Positions 6,445-8,958 of a DNA stretch of 8,958 bases are shown here, one piece after another. Both the position numbers and the translations under genes were made by a program. Positions within the stretch are counted from its first letter, which is position 1; every line of letters begins with the position of its first letter. Location: NCBI GenBank assembly GCA_016840645.1, contig JAEORY010000135.1, positions 1 through 8,958 of the forward strand. The letters are read 5' to 3'. The stretch comes from Candidatus Borrarchaeota archaeon. Lineage in GTDB: Archaea > Asgardarchaeota > Sifarchaeia > Borrarchaeales > Borrarchaeaceae. Under the pieces are notes generated by a model, which worked only from the letters and a program-made list of their open reading frames with translations, made no database searches and was not told the origin of the DNA.

Positions 6445-7716
6445 ATGTTAACGAAGAACCAACAGATCAAAGCTACCTTGAAGGACACTAAGGCGCGTCG
6501 TAAACACATGGCGTGCCGGGTGTATACGGTGAAGCTAGACCGCTCACATTTAAACCAAAACTCGTTAGCTCGCTTAAGGCTCTTGTTTTTGGAAGCTAAA
6601 TGGCTGTATAATTATTGTGTGGGGCATTCTAACGCGTTTGCTATCGATGATAAAATAACAGCCGTGTCGGTGAAGGTTAAAGACCGGTTTGAGATGCGCC
6701 AATTGAGGCAGTTATCGTCGCACATGCGCCAGAGCATCATATCGCGCACCCAGCAGAATATCCGTGGCTTAGCCCGTGCAAAAGCGAAGGGGCACACAGT
6801 GGGGCGGTTGAAGTTTAAGTCGTATGTGAATTCCATCCCGCTCAAGCAATACGGCAATACCTACAAGCTCATCAACGGCAAATACTTGCGGATTCAAAGA
6901 ATCCCACAAAAACTGCGTGTCAACGGCCTGGAACAACTGCCACCTGATTGTGAGTGTGCCAATGCCACCTTACTTCACCAGCATGGCGAGTATTACGTGG
7001 CCATAACTACTTATACGCCGAGAGAACACAAACCAGCGATGGTAGCGCCTGCCAAATCAATTGGTATTGATTTTGGGGTAAAGCATCAGTTATCGCTGTC
7101 AAACGGTGTACGTATACGATACACGGTACCAGTTACGCGCCATATAAAGCAGTTGTGCAAGAAGTTAAGTCGTAAACAGTATCGCAGTAAGAATTGGTGG
7201 AAAACGCTCTATAAGTTACTCAAAGCCTACGCTAAAACCACCAATATTAAACGAGATATCCGTAATAAACTGGTTCATTTCCTTGCCATTAATTTCCAAA
7301 TGGTGTGTTATCAAACTGAGAATTTAGGCGCCTGGCAACGCCTGTGGGGTAGAAGAATGCTGTCAACCAGCCTCGGTGGAATCATTCGCATGCTTGAAGT
7401 CAAGGTGCATACACCGGTGGAAATTGACCGTTTCTTCCCCTCAACCAAGACCTGTTCGCGTTGCGGTCATCAGCGCGCCATGAGTTTAGCCGAACGCACC
7501 TATGTGTGTCATCATTGCGGTCTGGTGATAGATCGTGATTATAACAGCAGTTGCGTGCTAGAACACGAAGGTCATAGAATCCTAGGTAGGGGACCTACCG
7601 AAGTTACGCCTGCGGAGACTAATACCTCTACGTTAGCGTTGGAGTATCTGAATCAGATAGCCTACGTTGAGGCAAGTATGGTCGCAGAAACAGGAAGCCT
7701 CACTGCTTTAGCGTGA
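6445..7716 (+). CDS. tnpB: TnpB RNA-guided nuclease of an IS1341-like element
   Basis: A 423-residue TnpB, the miniature RNA-guided DNA nuclease ancestral to Cas12. The RuvC-like site is intact: D209 in SIGIDFGVKH, E292 in YQTENLGAWQR, and the third aspartate in IDRDYNSS (D363/D365). A zinc finger, CSRCGH...YVCHHCG, precedes motif III. The N-terminal half has the usual wedge/REC pattern, with EAKWLYNYCVG and QSIISRTQQNIRGL. The C-terminal tail, from LGRGPTEVTPAE to VAETGSLTALA, is long and overlaps the predicted omegaRNA. I chose the ATG at 6445 because MLTKNQQIKATL resembles starts of close relatives; GTG 6427 and ATG 6508 are alternatives. GC-richer codons than the flanking genes suggest transfer. 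Only the tnpB half of a TnpA/TnpB pair is present. It probably cuts the empty donor site to favour element retention. Confidence 0.93.
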   Translation: MLTKNQQIKATLKDTKARRKHMACRVYTVKLDRSHLNQNSLARLRLLFLEAKWLYNYCVGHSNAFAIDDKITAVSVKVKDRFEMRQLRQLSSHMRQSIISRTQQNIRGLARAKAKGHTVGRLKFKSYVNSIPLKQYGNTYKLINGKYLRIQRIPQKLRVNGLEQLPPDCECANATLLHQHGEYYVAITTYTPREHKPAMVAPAKSIGIDFGVKHQLSLSNGVRIRYTVPVTRHIKQLCKKLSRKQYRSKNWWKTLYKLLKAYAKTTNIKRDIRNKLVHFLAINFQMVCYQTENLGAWQRLWGRRMLSTSLGGIIRMLEVKVHTPVEIDRFFPSTKTCSRCGHQRAMSLAERTYVCHHCGLVIDRDYNSSCVLEHEGHRILGRGPTEVTPAETNTSTLALEYLNQIAYVEASMVAETGSLTALA

Positions 7717-7746
7717 GGTAGTTCACCATATAGGCCAATTAGCATA
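7585..7746 (+). ncRNA. Predicted omegaRNA (reRNA) with guide from 7727
   Basis: TnpB guide RNAs arise from the 3' end of tnpB through the right end of the element. Within this stretch are a perfect hairpin GGTAGG/CCTACC with a GGA loop (7585-7599) and the terminal hairpin CCTCAC/GTGAGG (7698-7718). The scaffold should end at 7726 (TTCAC), with the guide taken from host DNA beginning CATATAGGCCAATTAG. The 5' boundary is a guess and could lie further upstream; the guide length of about 20 is assumed from studied TnpB systems. Confidence 0.5.
7694..7726 (+). repeat. Right-end hairpin and cleavage site of the first IS element
   Basis: GAAG guide (7694-7697), stem CCTCAC (7698-7703) with GTGAGG (7713-7718), extended by GC/GC after a bulged T, loop TTTA, then TAGT and the cleavage tetranucleotide TCAC (7723-7726). 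The tnpB stop codon TGA lies inside the 3' arm, so the coding end and the transposon end share bases. Confidence 0.7.
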
Positions 7747-7768
7747 CGTATGAAAAGAAATCCGTCAT

Positions 7769-7774
7769 AAAAAA
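7769..7774 (-). terminator. Oligo-T tract after the cysteine-rich gene
   Basis: Six T residues on the minus strand begin nine bases after the TAG at 7784-7786, with no hairpin. They could end transcription of the gene before it runs into the IS element. Confidence 0.3.
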
Positions 7775-7783
7775 GAGAATTTG

Positions 7784-8212
7784 CTAAAAAAGTGTTTTTA
7801 TCATTTTTTCTAGGAGTTTTTTCAAAACTTCCCGTTCGTCAGGTGTGATATGGGTAAGTATATTTTTCCATTTAGTTACTAGGCTTTCATCAATACTTCT
7901 TGGTGAACAAAATTCTTTCTTACTGAGCGATAGGATATCTTCGAGGCTTTGAACACCAAATCGAATCAATTCTTGAAGATAGTCAACACCTTGAATACAA
8001 TAATCATATTCAAAGCAATCATAACAGACTTCTCGCCTGTAATCATCTACAAAAAGAAATGTTCGTTGACAGAAGATTTTATCCCCTATCTTCAGTAACT
8101 TTTGGCATGGTTCAATAGATTCTACACCAGTCGACCACTTTTTTCTAAAAGCAGTTAATTCTGCTTCTACCAGCATTCTCCCCTCTGATCTTTCTAATAA
8201 AAAACTTAACAA
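7784..8212 (-). CDS. Cysteine-rich protein of unknown function with possible HhH segment
   Basis: I do not recognise this 142-residue protein. It has six cysteines: C36, C48, C63, C66, C72 and C102. The spacing C-x11-C-x14-C-x2-C-x5-C over 36-72 could hold zinc or an iron-sulfur cluster. Residues about 80-120 (LIRFGVQSLEDILSLSKKEF, then SIDESLVTKWKNIL) resemble a helix-hairpin-helix unit of the 'G(V/I).SLEDLL.LS' type, so nucleic-acid binding is conceivable. The C-terminus is a basic helix ending KKLLEKMIKTLF. There is no signal peptide or membrane segment. The TTG at 8212 has AGAGG too close to it, whereas the ATG at 8174-8176 has GAGGGGAG directly upstream and would give 130 residues; I keep the longer frame but the shorter start is quite possible. 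It lies alone between two IS elements. Real gene likely; function unknown. Confidence 0.65.
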   Translation of the reverse strand: MLSFLLERSEGRMLVEAELTAFRKKWSTGVESIEPCQKLLKIGDKIFCQRTFLFVDDYRREVCYDCFEYDYCIQGVDYLQELIRFGVQSLEDILSLSKKEFCSPRSIDESLVTKWKNILTHITPDEREVLKKLLEKMIKTLF

Positions 8213-8242
8213 ACCTCTATATTATTGTATATTACAGAATCT

Positions 8243-8269
8243 CAATTATACAACAATATGACACTGTCA
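8243..8269 (-). promoter_or_regulatory. Candidate promoter and palindromic operator of the cysteine-rich gene
   Basis: On the minus strand TATAATTG (8250 to 8243) could serve as a TATA box, with transcription starting near 8222. Directly upstream is a perfect palindrome with a one-base centre, TGACACTGTCA (8259-8269), a plausible regulator-binding site beside the BRE. The region is AT-rich, so the TATA choice is uncertain. Confidence 0.35.
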
Positions 8270-8283
8270 CTATTTAACTTAAT

Positions 8284-8324
8284 CGGCGGGAAGTCCCCTT
8301 CCGACAGGTGGGGGATGAAAGCCG
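8284..8324 (+). repeat. Left-end two-stem hairpin of the second IS element
   Basis: The outer stem is CGGC (8284-8287) with GCCG (8321-8324). The inner stem is TCCCC (8294-8298) with GGGGA (8311-8315), extended by CC/GG (8301-8302, 8307-8308) around a GACA loop. The 5' internal loop contains GAAG and the 3' side TGAAA. The layout matches the first element although the stem bases differ. Confidence 0.6.
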
Positions 8325-8329
8325 CTAGC

Positions 8330-8337
8330 TTTATATA
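8330..8337 (+). promoter_or_regulatory. Archaeal TATA box of the second tnpB
   Basis: TTTATATA matches the archaeal TATA consensus exactly. It places a transcription start near 8360 and a leader of roughly 22 bases before the ATG at 8383. The T/A run continues to 8345, which widens the possible centre. Confidence 0.5.
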
Positions 8338-8382
8338 TATTTTTGGGGTAGAAGTTCTGATACAAGAGTCTGCGTGAAGCCC

Positions 8383-8958
8383 ATGAAACTGACACAGAAA
8401 ATCAGGATCTTTCCGACGCTAGCACAGGAAGAGGTACTCTGGAAACTCTCGGAGAAATGCAGACTCATCTATAACTTTGCCCTTGCCGAACGAAGGGACG
8501 CCTATAGACACGGCATTAAGGGTGTGAACTATCGTAAACAGCAAAACGACCTGCCACTCATCAAAAAGCACTACCCTGAATATAACTGGGTGTATTCGAA
8601 GGTTTTACAGTATGCTCTCAGGTCGTTAGCCGCTGATTACGAGTCGTTTTTTGCCCTTCGAAAAAATGGGCACACTGATGCCTGTCCTCCGCGATTCAAA
8701 GGAAAAAACTACTTCACCACTATGGTGTATAACCAGTCGGGGTTCAAGATCGAACCCGGAAAGATTACCTTTTCTCATAAATACCATGATATACCTTTGA
8801 CGTTCATCATACCTGACAAATTCTCTTTTGATGACACGCAGGTAAAACAAGTCGCTATCTCCTCACAGAGAAATCGGTATTTTGTGAACATCACCTACGA
8901 GTTGGAAGAACCCCCCTATATGGATAACGGGCGTTACCAAGCCATAGACTTAGGCATT
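8383..8958 (+). CDS. tnpB: TnpB RNA-guided nuclease, second element (3' end missing)
   Basis: The frame encodes 192 residues and is open at the window edge. It starts MKLTQKIRIFPTLAQEEVLW, the typical TnpB opening in which a beta strand is followed by an HTH-like helix. CRLIYNFALAERRDAY and LQYALRSLAADYESFFALRK continue the N-terminal helical part. The segment PPRFKGKNYFTTMVYNQSGF (about 136-155) is the wedge domain form common in archaeal IS605-type TnpB. The window ends at AIDLGI, the RuvC-I motif, so only the first catalytic aspartate (D190) is visible; the E, the zinc finger and the last D would follow. The start is the ATG at 8383; an in-frame GTG at 8374 would add three residues. No strong Shine-Dalgarno site is seen, so translation may rely on the short leader. 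The visible part has no frameshift. Confidence 0.92.
   Translation, partial: MKLTQKIRIFPTLAQEEVLWKLSEKCRLIYNFALAERRDAYRHGIKGVNYRKQQNDLPLIKKHYPEYNWVYSKVLQYALRSLAADYESFFALRKNGHTDACPPRFKGKNYFTTMVYNQSGFKIEPGKITFSHKYHDIPLTFIIPDKFSFDDTQVKQVAISSQRNRYFVNITYELEEPPYMDNGRYQAIDLGI

Larger units (their letters stand above)
6265..7726 (+). mobile_element. IS200/IS605-family element, tnpB only (IS1341-like), complete
   Basis: The element can be bounded from its ends. On the left, TTAC (6261-6264) is the flanking cleavage tetranucleotide, and AAAG (6280-6283), immediately 5' of the left hairpin, is its guide. On the right, GAAG (7694-7697) precedes the right hairpin and TCAC (7723-7726) is the cleavage site. 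Both ends obey the IS608 pairing pattern: guide base 1 with site -3, base 2 with -4, base 4 with -1. It carries one gene, tnpB, and no tnpA, so its movement would need a transposase in trans. The body is visibly richer in G and C than the flanking genes, consistent with recent acquisition. No target duplication is expected for this family. Confidence 0.75.
8271..8958 (+). mobile_element. Second IS200/IS605-family element with tnpB (right end beyond window)
   Basis: The left boundary is inferred from TCAC (8267-8270) as the cleavage tetranucleotide and GAAG (8290-8293), just 5' of the left hairpin, as its guide. They pair by the IS608 pattern (G with C at -3, A with T at -4, G with C at -1). 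The 19-base spacing equals that of IS608 as I recall it. The element carries its own TATA box and a tnpB cut by the window end. Its TnpB is only distantly related to the first one, so this is a separate insertion, not a duplicate. Confidence 0.65.

Noticed and set aside
6612..6857. Open frame on the - strand inside the first tnpB
   Set aside because: Antisense shadow of tnpB; no independent support.
8626..8850. Open frame of 74 codons on the - strand inside the second tnpB
   Set aside because: Antisense to conserved TnpB sequence including the PPRFKGK segment.
6265..8958. The two TnpB elements as one composite transposon carrying the cysteine-rich gene
   Set aside because: The two TnpB proteins differ, the left-end codes differ, and each element has its own left end; separate insertions are simpler.

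Overview
The window looks archaeal and probably anaerobic, in the range of methanogens, anaerobic methane oxidisers or their relatives. Three things point that way. Candidate promoters are archaeal in form: a TTTATAAA box with an upstream purine-rich element before the homocysteine operon, and TTTATATA before the second tnpB. Gene ends are followed by short T tracts without hairpins. The gene content is also suggestive: a DUF39-CBS / NIL-ferredoxin / UPF0280 triad and a SAM hydroxide adenosyltransferase. Some anaerobic bacteria carry the same families, so the domain assignment is an inference. TTG starts and GGAGGTGA-type Shine-Dalgarno sites are common here.

Layout. Bases 1-1629 hold the C-terminal 542 residues of UvrA (nucleotide excision repair), with a substituted first ABC signature. 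A small FMN-barrel-type protein (1734-2135), a SAM hydroxide adenosyltransferase (2303-3130) and an unrecognised 86-residue protein (3197-3457) follow on the + strand. Facing them on the - strand is a tight three-gene operon, transcribed 6132 to 3496. It encodes a DUF39 protein with paired CBS domains, a NIL-domain 2x[4Fe-4S] ferredoxin and a UPF0280/COG2122 protein. From knowledge of the Methanosarcina homologues, this set assembles homocysteine from aspartate semialdehyde and sulfide. The neighbouring SAM-cleaving enzyme would return methionine and adenosine, so the middle of the window has a sulfur-amino-acid theme.

The right third is mobile DNA. A complete IS200/IS605-type element with tnpB only (IS1341-like, no tnpA) can be delimited at 6265-7726. 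The evidence is a TTAC left cleavage site paired with an AAAG guide, and a TCAC right cleavage site paired with a GAAG guide, by the same pairing rule as IS608. Its TnpB keeps all RuvC-like catalytic positions and the zinc finger, and the CDS end plus right-end hairpin should form an omegaRNA whose guide begins at 7727. A second, unrelated tnpB element starts at about 8271 and runs off the window. Its left end has TCAC with GAAG, following the same rule, and the same two-stem architecture. Between the two elements lies a cysteine-rich gene of unknown function on the - strand (7784-8212). I see no CRISPR array, tRNA or rRNA. No wholly new system is evident. The most informative structure is in the transposon ends.
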